Shown one piece after another: positions 1-7,445 of a stretch of 64,000 bases of DNA (the stretch's first letter is position 1; each line of letters begins with the position of its first letter). Source of the stretch: Pseudomonas chlororaphis (GTDB taxonomy: Bacteria > Pseudomonadota > Gammaproteobacteria > Pseudomonadales > Pseudomonadaceae). The position numbers and the translations under genes are program-made. The DNA is taken from positions 2,480,001-2,544,000 of the forward strand of contig NZ_MOAL01000004.1 of assembly GCF_003731765.1 (NCBI RefSeq), in the 5' to 3' direction. Under the pieces are notes generated by a model that had not been told where the DNA came from, made no database searches, and saw only the letters and a list, made by a program, of their open reading frames with translations.

Positions 1-601
1 CGGGCGACTGGCGAAATTCAGGGTCATCCTCCCCCACAAAGGCATTGGTCCAGTGGTACAGGTCGTGCCAGGTTTCTTCCCCCAAACCCAAAAGTTCAGC
101 CAGGGTCAGCAGGGGCAAAGGAGCCGACAGCAAAGGCACCAGGTCCACCGGTTCGCCCAGGGGGATCTTGTCGATCAAGGCCTCGGCACGGGCCTCAATG
201 CGTTGTTCGATATCCCCCAGGCGGGCCGGAGACAGCGCCGGCATCACCACCTTGCGGTACTGGGTGTGCACGGGTGGATCGGTGGAAATGAACGGCACGC
301 CAATGGCCGAGTCACCGGCATTGGTGAGGCCGACTTCGTTTTCGTTGAAAATCCGGTGGCCACCGTTTTCATGGGCCGAAGAGAACAACAGCGGCTGGCG
401 CGAGACTTCGACGATGTCGGCATGACGCAGGATCGCCCAGAACCCGGCGCCATCGGCTTCGGGGTTCCAATACACAGGCTGTTCCTGGCGCAGTCGGGCA
501 AACACTTCGTGGGGCACCCGATTGACATAGAGGTCGGGGCTTTTCAAATCGGGGCGCTGATCAAGATCAGCGTTCACAAGGTCGGACGTGAGAACAGGCA
601 T
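1..601 (-). CDS. Cytochrome P450, N-terminal part (runs off window)
   Basis: The minus-strand frame is open from an ATG at 601 to the window edge, giving about 200 residues that begin MPVLTSDLVNADLDQ. It reads as the N-terminal half of a soluble bacterial cytochrome P450. The B-C helix region STDPPVHTQYRKVV matches the family pattern DPPxHTxxRxxV, and it is followed by an acidic/arginine stretch (DIEQRIEARAEALID) and LPLLTLAELLGL. The I-helix threonine and the heme-binding cysteine lie outside the window, so activity and subfamily cannot be judged. There is no membrane anchor, as expected for a class I bacterial enzyme. It lies 183 bp downstream of a MetA-like porin gene on the same strand. 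The substrate is unknown. Confidence 0.85.
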   Translation of the reverse strand, partial: MPVLTSDLVNADLDQRPDLKSPDLYVNRVPHEVFARLRQEQPVYWNPEADGAGFWAILRHADIVEVSRQPLLFSSAHENGGHRIFNENEVGLTNAGDSAIGVPFISTDPPVHTQYRKVVMPALSPARLGDIEQRIEARAEALIDKIPLGEPVDLVPLLSAPLPLLTLAELLGLGEETWHDLYHWTNAFVGEDDPEFRQSP

Positions 602-784
602 ATTCTCTGACTCCATCGGGGCCCTCGACGGGCTTTTATTATTGGGCTATGCAACAAGGTAGAGCGAAGCAGCGGCAGGGTCTATACACAGAATTACCGC
701 CGTTTTTGTCTATTCCTGCAGTGCACTTGGAGGGCGGTTCTATCCAGTCTTTTGCTCGGTTGTCCGCTTATATCGACGCACTGC

Positions 785-1651
785 TCAGAACAACTTCGCC
801 AGGCGCAGCTGCACGACGTAATCATTCTTGAAGCCACCCTCGACGTTGATATCTCGACCGAGCATCCCTTCGATTTGCGAGGTGGCCGATATCCACTTGC
901 CCGCAAACAGTCGCAGTTGATCATTACGGGTCTTGGTCCCGGTGTAATCATCATCCAGGTAACGTTTACCGCCGTAGCGTCCCGAATAACCAAAGGTCAG
1001 CGAGTCCGTCGGGTTGAACTGGTAACGCAGATAGGTTTGCAACTGGGTGGCCGGATCAACCGAGTCTTTTATTCCTCGGTCAGTGCTGTCGCGACGAAAA
1101 GCCACATCCAGGTAAGCGTCCAGGTAAAAGCCGTGCCCCAACCCCTGGGTCATCCCCAACTGCGGGGTAAACACCCAGGCGCCCCCGCCGATGGAGACAT
1201 CACGCACGTCGTACTGCCCCGTAGGTGCAGTGAGGAATGCCGTGATCCCCAGGGTGGTTCCGGTCGGCTCCATGGACGCCAGCGGATAGATCGTGGCCCC
1301 CACCGTCAGGTCGCCAATGCCGTTGGACGTGGTCTGATCAACCCCGCCGACACGCGCCGTACGAAACTCCCCGGCCGGCACAAAAAACTGAAAGGAGGTT
1401 TTAACGCCCCCCAGGTCCCTGAAGTACACGCCCCGCACAATCGATGTAGCCGCTTCAAGTTTCGACTTCGGCACGGTATTGCCACCATCGACCTTGAACG
1501 AGTCGGCCGATTGATACTGTCCATAAATCAGTGCGACGGCAGAGTGATCCGGGAGCCATAAGTAATCCCCTGGATGACCATCGAACGCATAACTTTTCGA
1601 GGCAACAGACAGCACTAACGTCGACATGGCAACAGCTTTTAACTTGTTCAT
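785..1651 (-). CDS. MetA-pathway (phenol degradation-like) outer-membrane protein
   Basis: This 288-aa protein has an N-terminal signal peptide (cleavage probably after SKSYA, about residue 22). The rest is an alternating aromatic/polar beta-strand pattern ending in phenylalanine (QLRLAKLF), which is typical of an outer-membrane barrel. Length and phrases such as VGATIYPLA and FLTAPTGQY fit the Phenol_MetA_deg family, thought to help hydrophobic or aromatic substrates cross the outer membrane. It is upstream of and co-directional with the P450 gene, so a substrate-uptake role for that enzyme is plausible (inference). A second member of the family lies at 47075-47962. The start ATG has an adequate upstream purine stretch. 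Confidence 0.75.
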   Translation of the reverse strand: MNKLKAVAMSTLVLSVASKSYAFDGHPGDYLWLPDHSAVALIYGQYQSADSFKVDGGNTVPKSKLEAATSIVRGVYFRDLGGVKTSFQFFVPAGEFRTARVGGVDQTTSNGIGDLTVGATIYPLASMEPTGTTLGITAFLTAPTGQYDVRDVSIGGGAWVFTPQLGMTQGLGHGFYLDAYLDVAFRRDSTDRGIKDSVDPATQLQTYLRYQFNPTDSLTFGYSGRYGGKRYLDDDYTGTKTRNDQLRLFAGKWISATSQIEGMLGRDINVEGGFKNDYVVQLRLAKLF

Positions 1652-2243
1652 CTGCGACTACCTTTTTTATTCTTGTAATGGGTCTACACGCGAACAGGCA
1701 CAGCGGCCTGCGAGCCCATCATAAGGACGCACGGAACAGTCGACTGGTCGGAAATGACCTGTGTTTTTACCGAATCTTGCGGTGGCTATGGACGCTGGGG
1801 TGGCGCACGTAGCAATAGACGCCCGACGACCTTGTCTTCACCTCAAAGGGGTGATGTGAAAGGTTTGCCCCCCGATGACGGGCAAGTGATACGCATAAAA
1901 CGGGGGACTAGCCGTGGTCGACTTGTCCACGCCTGCCTGGCCCCCCCACCTTCCTCGCGCCCCGCCATTGATGGTGCTGGCCACTTCACCCTCAACTTGA
2001 CGCTCGATATCAACTCGTCGATGGACTGTCTGGCGCGTAGCCATCGGCGTGCTGCCTGCTCCACTTGGGACGCGCCCTCGCCCCACGGGTGCCGGCCATC
2101 AGGAAAATAAGCCTCAATCCATACGACAGCGTTGATAGTGGAAATCACCACAACCACATTGAACACCTACCAACTGAATGGTAGCGTAATAACAAGTTCA
2201 AAAACCGAACTAAACCCTGAATAAATCGCTCTGTGAGAATCCT
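1652..2243. other. 592-bp intergenic region without a convincing gene
   Basis: The region lies between the porin gene (minus) and the AhpD-like gene (plus), so it should contain two divergent promoters. Several overlapping open frames exist on both strands (for example minus 1843-2166, 107 codons). None has a recognisable domain or a good ribosome site, and the composition (runs such as ccccccc near 1940) looks non-coding. The only clear element is the inverted repeat at 2167-2184. A degraded gene cannot be excluded. Confidence 0.6.
2167..2184. promoter_or_regulatory. Inverted repeat CTACC-N8-GGTAG, probable TetR-type operator
   Basis: The sequence CTACCAACTGAATGGTAG has 6-bp outer arms (CTACCA/TGGTAG) and ends 59 bp before the AhpD-like ATG. 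The same half-sites occur with a shorter spacer at 7498-7513, also about 55 bp before the start of the OsmC-like operon. The TetR gene at 7864-8439 is the obvious candidate ligand (inference). The wider spacer (N8 rather than N4) may mean weaker binding or different occupancy. Confidence 0.55.
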
Positions 2244-2576
2244 ATGCAAGATTGGAAGCAAACCCGCAAAGACATCAACACTCGCCTGGTGGAACTCAAC
2301 GGCCTGTCTCCAGAAACCATGAAAGGCATGGCTGCGCTGGGCGCTGCCGGCAGCAAGACCCATCACCTGGACGCAAAGACCCGCGAGCTGATCTCCCTCG
2401 CCGTGGCCGTCACCACCCGTTGCGATGGCTGTATCGCCTTCCACGCCGCGGAAGCCAAGAAACTCGGCGTCACCAGTGAAGAAGTTGCCGAAGCACTGGG
2501 TGTGGCAATCAACATGAACGCTGGCGCGGCGCTGGTTTACAGCACGCACGTGCTGGACGCATTCGACAAGTCGTAA
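2244..2576 (+). CDS. Carboxymuconolactone decarboxylase / AhpD-like protein
   Basis: This 110-aa single-domain protein carries the AhpD-type signature RCDGCIAFH (CxxCxxxH), the redox-active pair with the proton-relay histidine seen in AhpD-like peroxidases. The surrounding LDAKTRELISLAVAVTT is also characteristic. In this family the pair reduces peroxides or acts as a thiol-disulfide partner; true decarboxylases lack it. It is the first gene of an operon with the OYE-like protein (45 bp downstream) and the tautomerase. The operator-like repeat at 2167-2184 lies just upstream. The likely role is detoxification of reactive electrophiles or peroxides; the physiological substrate is not evident. 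Confidence 0.88.
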   Translation: MQDWKQTRKDINTRLVELNGLSPETMKGMAALGAAGSKTHHLDAKTRELISLAVAVTTRCDGCIAFHAAEAKKLGVTSEEVAEALGVAINMNAGAALVYSTHVLDAFDKS

Positions 2577-2621
2577 CTCCGACAGCTTGGTTTTTAACCC
2601 TCAACCTCTTCGAGATTAATC

Positions 2622-3728
2622 ATGAATAAGCTGTTCACCCCTTACGACCTGTCCGGTACTGCACTTCAGAACTGGGTCGTCATGGCTCCAATGACCCGCA
2701 CTCGGACCCTGGATAACATCCCTAACGAGTTCACCGCGCTGTACTACGCACAGCGCGCCTCTGCCGGGCTGTTGATCACCGAAGGCTTACCGGTTTCCGA
2801 CGAAGCCCGCGGCTACCTGTACACCCCCGGTATTTACGCCGATGAACACTTGCCAGGCTGGCGTAAGGTCACCGACGCGGTGCATGCCAAAGGCGGAAAA
2901 ATCTTTGCTCAGTTGTGGCACGTTGGCCGCATGTCCCATGTTTCGGTGCATGGCCTGGTGCCGGTTTCTTCGGGCACTCAGCCGGCGGTCGATACCACCG
3001 TCTACGCCTGGGTCGAGCCCGGCGAGTCCGGCCCTGTGCAACCCAGCGTGCCCCGTGCGCTGGATACCGATGAGGTAAAGCGGGTCATCGCTGACTTTGT
3101 GAAGTCCGCGCGCATGGCGATGGAAGCCGGTTTTGACGGTGTCGAAATCATGGCCGCCAACGGCTTTCTGTTTGACCAGTTCCTCAGTAGCGCCTTGAAC
3201 ACCCGTACCGACCAGTACGGTGGCTCGATCGCCAATCGCCAGCGTTTCCTGCTGGAAACCATCGACGCGATTGCTGCCGAAATCGGCGGGTCAAAGATTG
3301 GCGTACGGTTCTCGCCATTTGGTCGCCTGTACGACTTTGGTGTTTACGAAGGTGAGGCAGAAACCTGGATGAGCATGGCAGCAGCGCTCAACGAGCGTGA
3401 GCTGGCCTATATCCACCTTAACTACCAACCGACCCTCGTCACCGCGCAAACGCCGCCTGGTTTCAGCGCGGCGTTCCGTGAAGCCTACAAAGGGACCTTG
3501 ATGGCTGCTGGCGGATTCACCCAGGCCCTCGCTGAGTCGGAGCTGGCCAAAGGTGAACTTGACTTGATCGCCTTCGGAACCGCCTACATCGCCAACCCTG
3601 ACCTGGTAGAGCGCATGCAGAACGGCTGGCCACTGGCAGAAGGCGATCGCACGACTTACTACGGTGTCAGCGATCGCATCGCCAAGGGTTACACCGACTA
3701 CCCGCACTACCTTGCAGACCAAGCCTGA
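2622..3728 (+). CDS. Old Yellow Enzyme-family flavoprotein (NemA-like) with altered active site
   Basis: This 368-aa TIM-barrel flavin oxidoreductase shows family landmarks. They are the N-terminal FTPYDLSG and VMAPMTRTR, the LWHVGRMSH motif, DQYGGSIANRQRF, and a C-terminal phosphate/flavin region (AFGTAYIANPDL). NemA-type members reduce activated alkenes and nitro compounds with NAD(P)H. Unusually, the active-site block reads EIMAANGFLFDQFL where relatives have a His-x-x-His/Asn-Gly-Tyr pattern. Residue 177 is Met instead of the substrate-binding His and residue 182 is Phe instead of the proton-donor Tyr; Asn180 is kept. Classical alkene reduction may therefore be impaired or altered. It is the middle gene of the AhpD-OYE-tautomerase operon. 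Confidence 0.88.
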   Translation: MNKLFTPYDLSGTALQNWVVMAPMTRTRTLDNIPNEFTALYYAQRASAGLLITEGLPVSDEARGYLYTPGIYADEHLPGWRKVTDAVHAKGGKIFAQLWHVGRMSHVSVHGLVPVSSGTQPAVDTTVYAWVEPGESGPVQPSVPRALDTDEVKRVIADFVKSARMAMEAGFDGVEIMAANGFLFDQFLSSALNTRTDQYGGSIANRQRFLLETIDAIAAEIGGSKIGVRFSPFGRLYDFGVYEGEAETWMSMAAALNERELAYIHLNYQPTLVTAQTPPGFSAAFREAYKGTLMAAGGFTQALAESELAKGELDLIAFGTAYIANPDLVERMQNGWPLAEGDRTTYYGVSDRIAKGYTDYPHYLADQA

Positions 3729-3776
3729 GGACTGACTGCTTCATCACTGGCCACTTCAGACATCAAGGAGCACACC

Positions 3777-3995
3777 ATGCCGCTCATTACCATCAAGAGC
3801 ATTGAAGGCCTTTTTACCGATCAGCAGAAAGCCGAAGTCATTCAGAAAGTGACGGACGCCATGGTGTCTGTGGAAGGTGAAAACATGCGCCCCCTCACCT
3901 GGGTCATCTTCGAAGAGGTCAAGAGCGGGGATTGGGGAATCGCGGGCAAGCCCGTGACGGCGCAAGAAGTCTTGAAATTGCAAGCGGGTCAATAA
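3777..3995 (+). CDS. 4-oxalocrotonate tautomerase-family protein
   Basis: This 72-aa protein starts MPLITIKSIEG, exposing after Met removal the N-terminal proline that is the catalytic base of the 4-OT superfamily. Length and the later RPLTWVIFEEV strand fit small tautomerases. Arg at about position 38-39 is retained, but the usual Arg11 region (GRTDEQK) reads GLFTDQQK, so it may not act on 4-oxalocrotonate. It is the third gene of the operon, 48 bp after the OYE-like gene, with a clear GGAG site. Transcription probably ends at the large palindrome directly downstream. A promiscuous keto-enol tautomerase acting with the reductase is a reasonable guess. Confidence 0.85.
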   Translation: MPLITIKSIEGLFTDQQKAEVIQKVTDAMVSVEGENMRPLTWVIFEEVKSGDWGIAGKPVTAQEVLKLQAGQ

Positions 3996-4012
3996 AGACG
4001 CCCCTTCCCCCA

Positions 4013-4064
4013 AAAAACTCCCTGATCGCTGGGCATGTACATGCCCAGCGATCAGGGAGTTTTT
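4013..4064. terminator. 52-bp perfect palindrome, bidirectional intrinsic terminator
   Basis: There are 26-bp arms with no mismatch around a central GTAC. The stem is A5-CTCCCTGATCGCTGGGCAT and its complement ends in T5. It follows the tautomerase stop codon by 17 bp. The A-run/T-run flanks would give a U-tract in either direction. The length and perfection of the stem are far beyond what termination requires. Confidence 0.85.
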
Positions 4065-4065
4065 G

Positions 4066-4859
4066 CGTTCTGAAGGCAACGAATTCGCCTTCGTTGTGTT
4101 CGGCGCAGCGACCGTCGCCGACATACTGACCGACCCATGGGGTAGCTGCCTGACCCTGGCTGTGGCGTTGTCTCTGTGCGTAAAACCCCTGCTCAATCGG
4201 CTGGAACCCCACGGCAAACAAGACCATCAGGAGGCAGACCTGATCGACCAGAAAAACCACGGACGATTCGGCCAGATCGCAAGGCGCTTGCTGATGTCTT
4301 TGGGCGTTGCAGGGGGGTACTTGACCATGATTCCGACCACATCCAGACACTGCGCAAATCCGGGATCGAGGCGTTCTACGGCGATGCCCAAGCCTTGGTA
4401 ATGGTCAACCCTATTGACGATCAGGGCGATAACCTGGCCCTGACCCAACTGGCCAAGATGCATTTGCCGAACTTGAAACTGATGGTGCACGCACGCGACA
4501 TGGGACACCGCAGTGCTTTGCCTCAGATGGGCATGGATGCGGGCGAATGCGAGACGTTTGAAAGCGCATTGGCCTGGGGTGGCAGAGCGCTGGAGCAACT
4601 GGGCATTGGCCGTTGCGAGGCTCGGGAGCGCGCCGACAGTTTTCGACGTCTGAACCGGCAGATGCGGGAGGGAGTGGCCGTGCAACCGGTGGAAGACACC
4701 GAGTTCAAATACGACGCTTACAAGCAGGCCTACGCGCTGTTAACGAAAATGTTCAACGAAGACCTTACGCCCCCCTCGCCAGTTGGCCTGGGGCAGATCC
4801 GAGGGGTAGAAAAGAACGCCAGCCCAATCAGCCTGAGCCGTGACGAAAAGGTGCGTTAA
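4066..4859 (+). pseudogene. kefC: Decayed kefC/kefB-type K+ efflux antiporter (C-terminal remnant)
   Basis: Two reading frames together match the C-terminal part of glutathione-gated potassium efflux proteins. The first frame has FGAATVADIL, TLAVALSL and GRFGQIARRLL. The second has VLDHDSDHIQTLRKSGIEAFYGDA, split here as VLDHDSDHIQTLRK and GIEAFYGDA, then ETFESALAWGGRALEQLG. They join at a G6 run (4312-4317), where one missing G explains the shift. About 370 N-terminal residues (the transport domain) are absent. Parts of the nucleotide-binding domain (the VIIAG strand and about 14 residues after YGDA) look deleted. No product is expected. The palindromic terminator abuts its left end and the thioredoxin gene overlaps its right end. 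Confidence 0.85.
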
Positions 4860-5185
4860 ACCACCTCTTCCAGCTCCGCGAGAATGGATTTTTTCATCAC
4901 TCCAACTGAGCGAGAGCCGGGCATGACCCGCAACAGCCGCCCCTCATGAAACACAGCCAAGGATGGCACTGCCCGGATACCATACATTTGCGCAATGGTC
5001 GGAGAGACCGCCACATCAATCTTTGCAAAAGCCGCCAAGGCGTGAAGTTTTTCTTCCAGAGCATGAAACACCGGCTTCATCTCCTGACACGGCTTGCACC
5101 AAGACGCTGAAAACAGCACGACGCTGCTGCCTTTGGCCACAAATCGGGCGAACTGCGGAGCACTCAACTCAACGATACGGCTCAT
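4856..5185 (-). CDS. Thioredoxin-family protein
   Basis: This 109-aa thioredoxin-fold protein has the active site SASWCKPCQEM (WCxxC with Lys-Pro between the cysteines) and the cis-proline loop IRAVPSLAVF. It therefore resembles a cytoplasmic thiol-disulfide reductant; no signal peptide is present. I chose the ATG at 5185, which has GAGG five to six bases upstream, over the GTG two codons earlier. It is the last gene of a minus-strand set (OsmC-like, SDR, FrnE-like, thioredoxin) with gaps of 58-97 bp, consistent with one transcript. It probably recycles disulfides or peroxidatic thiols formed by its neighbours (inference). Confidence 0.9.
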   Translation of the reverse strand: MSRIVELSAPQFARFVAKGSSVVLFSASWCKPCQEMKPVFHALEEKLHALAAFAKIDVAVSPTIAQMYGIRAVPSLAVFHEGRLLRVMPGSRSVGVMKKSILAELEEVV

Positions 5186-5249
5186 CAGCACCTCGTATTC
5201 AATGCAATTGAAAAGGCGGCACCCCCGGGTGCCGCGCCTCCTCTATCAA

Positions 5250-5948
5250 TCAAACCTTGCAACCATCAATGCCACAGACTTGGCTGCTAAACGATTGCTC
5301 ATCGAGCTCTGAATTGGCCCGCATCTTGTTCAGTGCCTCGAGAAACGCGGCCTCTGGCTGAGCACCGGATACTGAGAAGGAGTTATTGAATACGAACAGC
5401 GGAACGCCCGAACCCAATCGAGCGGCCACATGTTCGTCCTCCTCCATCTCTACGCGCAACTCAACGGACGACCACGCCATTTGGATTGAGGCATCCGAAA
5501 CGCCAACGGCCTTGGCTATGGTCTCCAGACTGCCTCGCTCAAACAGCGACTGACCGTGGCGGGTGCTTTGCTCATACAGCGCCTCGAACAAACGTTTTTT
5601 TACAGCTTCGTCCGCAACCGCCTTGACCAGGACATGGGCATCGGCGGTATCGCCAAACAGCATGCTTTCAAACCGATAATCAAGCCCTGCATCCCGGCCA
5701 TATTTACTGACGGTGTTCATCATCGCGACAGCGGAATCAGGATTGCCGAGCTTGCGCTTCAGGGCTGCAACCATCGGTTCTGGCACGTGATCCGCCGCCA
5801 GGCGATAAGCTCTTAGGTTTATTTGCACCTGATCTTTTTCTGCAAATTTATCGAGTGCCTGCTCGAAACGACGCTTGGCGACCCAGCACCAGGGGCAGAC
5901 AAAATCAGACCAGATATCCACCGCGTACTTTTTTGAAGGGGGTTGCAT
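5250..5948 (-). CDS. FrnE-like DsbA-family oxidoreductase
   Basis: This 232-aa protein has a thioredoxin fold with an inserted helical domain. The active site is SDFVCPWCWVAKRRFE (CPWC) and the cis-Pro segment is GVPLFVFNNSFSVSGAQ. This identifies the cytoplasmic FrnE/2-hydroxychromene-isomerase-like DsbA group rather than periplasmic DsbA, and there is no signal peptide. A C-terminal tail ends in VCGIDGCKV, a CX4C pair resembling the extra cysteine pair described for Deinococcus FrnE. It lies 58 bp before the thioredoxin gene and 71 bp after the SDR. A likely role is disulfide isomerisation or handling of thiol adducts under electrophile stress. Confidence 0.87.
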   Translation of the reverse strand: MQPPSKKYAVDIWSDFVCPWCWVAKRRFEQALDKFAEKDQVQINLRAYRLAADHVPEPMVAALKRKLGNPDSAVAMMNTVSKYGRDAGLDYRFESMLFGDTADAHVLVKAVADEAVKKRLFEALYEQSTRHGQSLFERGSLETIAKAVGVSDASIQMAWSSVELRVEMEEDEHVAARLGSGVPLFVFNNSFSVSGAQPEAAFLEALNKMRANSELDEQSFSSQVCGIDGCKV

Positions 5949-6019
5949 GACTCATCCTGCGTTGAAAGAAATGAAGGTCGCGCCGCTCATGTTAAAACGC
6001 CGCCAGGAGACTCTTTTGC

Positions 6020-6793
6020 TCAAGCACGTACGGCCATGACGCCCGCATCCACATCCCAAATCGCGCCGGTGACCCAGGACGCTTTATCAGAGAGCAGGAA
6101 CAGAATGGTATTGGCGACATCCTCAGGAAGACCGACTCGCCCCAGCGGGTGGAAGGCGTTGAGGGACTTCATCGCTTCCGGAATCGCCTCTTTGTCCATG
6201 AACCCTTCATAGATCGAGGTATGGACGATCCCTGGCGAGGCCGCATTGACTCGAATTCCGGAGTGAGCCAACTCAATGGCCAGATTGCGTGTCAACGCAT
6301 GCAGGCCCGCCTTGGCCATCGAATAGGCAGAGGCCGGTGAACCCGCCAATGCTGCCTGGGCACCGATGGAGCCAACGTTGACAATCGCCCCTTCGCGCCG
6401 CGCCGCCAACATGTTCTTGACCACGGTCTGGGTAATGAAAAAAGTCGCACGGTTGAGCGATAGGTACATGTCATATTCAGCCCCGTCATGCTCAGTGAAC
6501 GGCTTGGGGACAAAGATCCCAGCCGAGTTCACCATAAAGCTGATATCGCTGTGATGATCGTTGATTTCCTGGCGAACGGCGTTCATACCCTCTTCAGTCA
6601 TCAGGTTAGCGACGATCACGGACACAGAGCCCAAGGCGCTCAGCTCGCGGCGTACCGCCTCGGCCTTTTCTTGTTTACTGCCGGTCAGTACCACACTACC
6701 GCCCGCCTTCAGCATCATGCGCGCGGTTTCCAGGCCCATGCCGCTGGTACCGCCGACGACCAACAGCTTCTTACCTTTGAAAAAATCACTCAT
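6020..6793 (-). CDS. Short-chain dehydrogenase/reductase
   Basis: This 257-aa classical SDR has a nucleotide-binding [13 protein letters not shown] near residue 12, an NSAG motif (MVNSAGIFV) and the catalytic Ser/Tyr/Lys set with [20 protein letters not shown] follows, with a C-terminal GxWDVDAG. It is an NAD(P)-dependent oxidoreductase of unknown carbonyl or alcohol substrate. Its position between OsmC-like and FrnE-like genes suggests reduction of reactive carbonyls. The ATG at 6793 is preceded by GGAGCG. There is no clear terminator on either side, so it is probably co-transcribed with its neighbours. Confidence 0.88.
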   Translation of the reverse strand: MSDFFKGKKLLVVGGTSGMGLETARMMLKAGGSVVLTGSKQEKAEAVRRELSALGSVSVIVANLMTEEGMNAVRQEINDHHSDISFMVNSAGIFVPKPFTEHDGAEYDMYLSLNRATFFITQTVVKNMLAARREGAIVNVGSIGAQAALAGSPASAYSMAKAGLHALTRNLAIELAHSGIRVNAASPGIVHTSIYEGFMDKEAIPEAMKSLNAFHPLGRVGLPEDVANTILFLLSDKASWVTGAIWDVDAGVMAVRA

Positions 6794-6890
6794 TGCACGC
6801 TCCGATCAAGCAAGGTTCCGTAAAGTTAAACACCGAGGCAACCATGCCCTTGTGGGGGCATGACGACTTCAAAACACCCGGGCAGTGAGA

Positions 6891-7445
6891 TCAGTCCTCA
6901 CGAACTTCAAGGGTGGGCACCATGCGGATGGCTTTCGAGAAGTTTGCATAGTTGACAGACGTCTTGAGCACCACGTTGTGCAGTTCTTCAACACGCTCGC
7001 GGGAGGCGTCGGTATGCAGGCGAATCACCACATTCACTTCGTCGTATCCCGGGTTGACGCTTTCATCGAGCCCCAGAAAACCACGCAAATCGAGGGTGCC
7101 GTCGGTTTCGATTTCCAGGCTATGAATCTTGATACCCATCATCGAGGCGTTGGCGGCATAACCGACTGACATGCATGCGTTGAGTGCCGCCATCAACAGC
7201 TCTTGTGGGTTAGGAGCGCTGTTCTGACCCAATAACTCGTTTGGCTCATCGGCAACGATCTCGAAATCACGTGGGTAGGTTTCACCGGCCAGGCTGTAAC
7301 GGCTGACCTTGGCCACCGAGCGGGTCTGATGCTCCCATTTCGTCTTTACGTTAAAGCCCGCCTGACGTTTGGACGCATCCTCAGCCACGCTTTGGGCGAA
7401 CTGCTGGAGTGCAGCTACATCAATACCGTTCAGGTTATTACTCAT
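6891..7445 (-). CDS. OsmC-family protein
   Basis: This 184-aa OsmC/Ohr-fold protein contains GQNSAPNPQELLMAALNACM, where the conserved cysteine follows the LNA helix start, and the late motif NFSKAIRMVPTLEV. The second cysteine of the peroxidatic pair in classical OsmC/Ohr is replaced by serine (LKTSVNYANF). It therefore belongs to the broader one-cysteine OsmC-like group, and a two-cysteine organic hydroperoxidase mechanism is doubtful. It is the first gene of the minus-strand stress operon. The perfect TCTACCAACTGGTAGA repeat sits 53 bp upstream of its ATG, so it is probably repressed by a TetR protein. Confidence 0.87.
   Translation of the reverse strand: MSNNLNGIDVAALQQFAQSVAEDASKRQAGFNVKTKWEHQTRSVAKVSRYSLAGETYPRDFEIVADEPNELLGQNSAPNPQELLMAALNACMSVGYAANASMMGIKIHSLEIETDGTLDLRGFLGLDESVNPGYDEVNVVIRLHTDASRERVEELHNVVLKTSVNYANFSKAIRMVPTLEVRED

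Noticed and set aside
1843-2166. 107-codon minus-strand frame in the 592-bp intergenic region
   Set aside because: No family motif, no ribosome site, poly-G/C runs and overlapping alternatives; left as unassigned intergenic sequence.
4063-4401. Treating this frame and the overlapping 4176-4859 frame as two small hypothetical genes
   Set aside because: Each matches consecutive parts of KefC and they join at a G-run, so one broken gene explains both.
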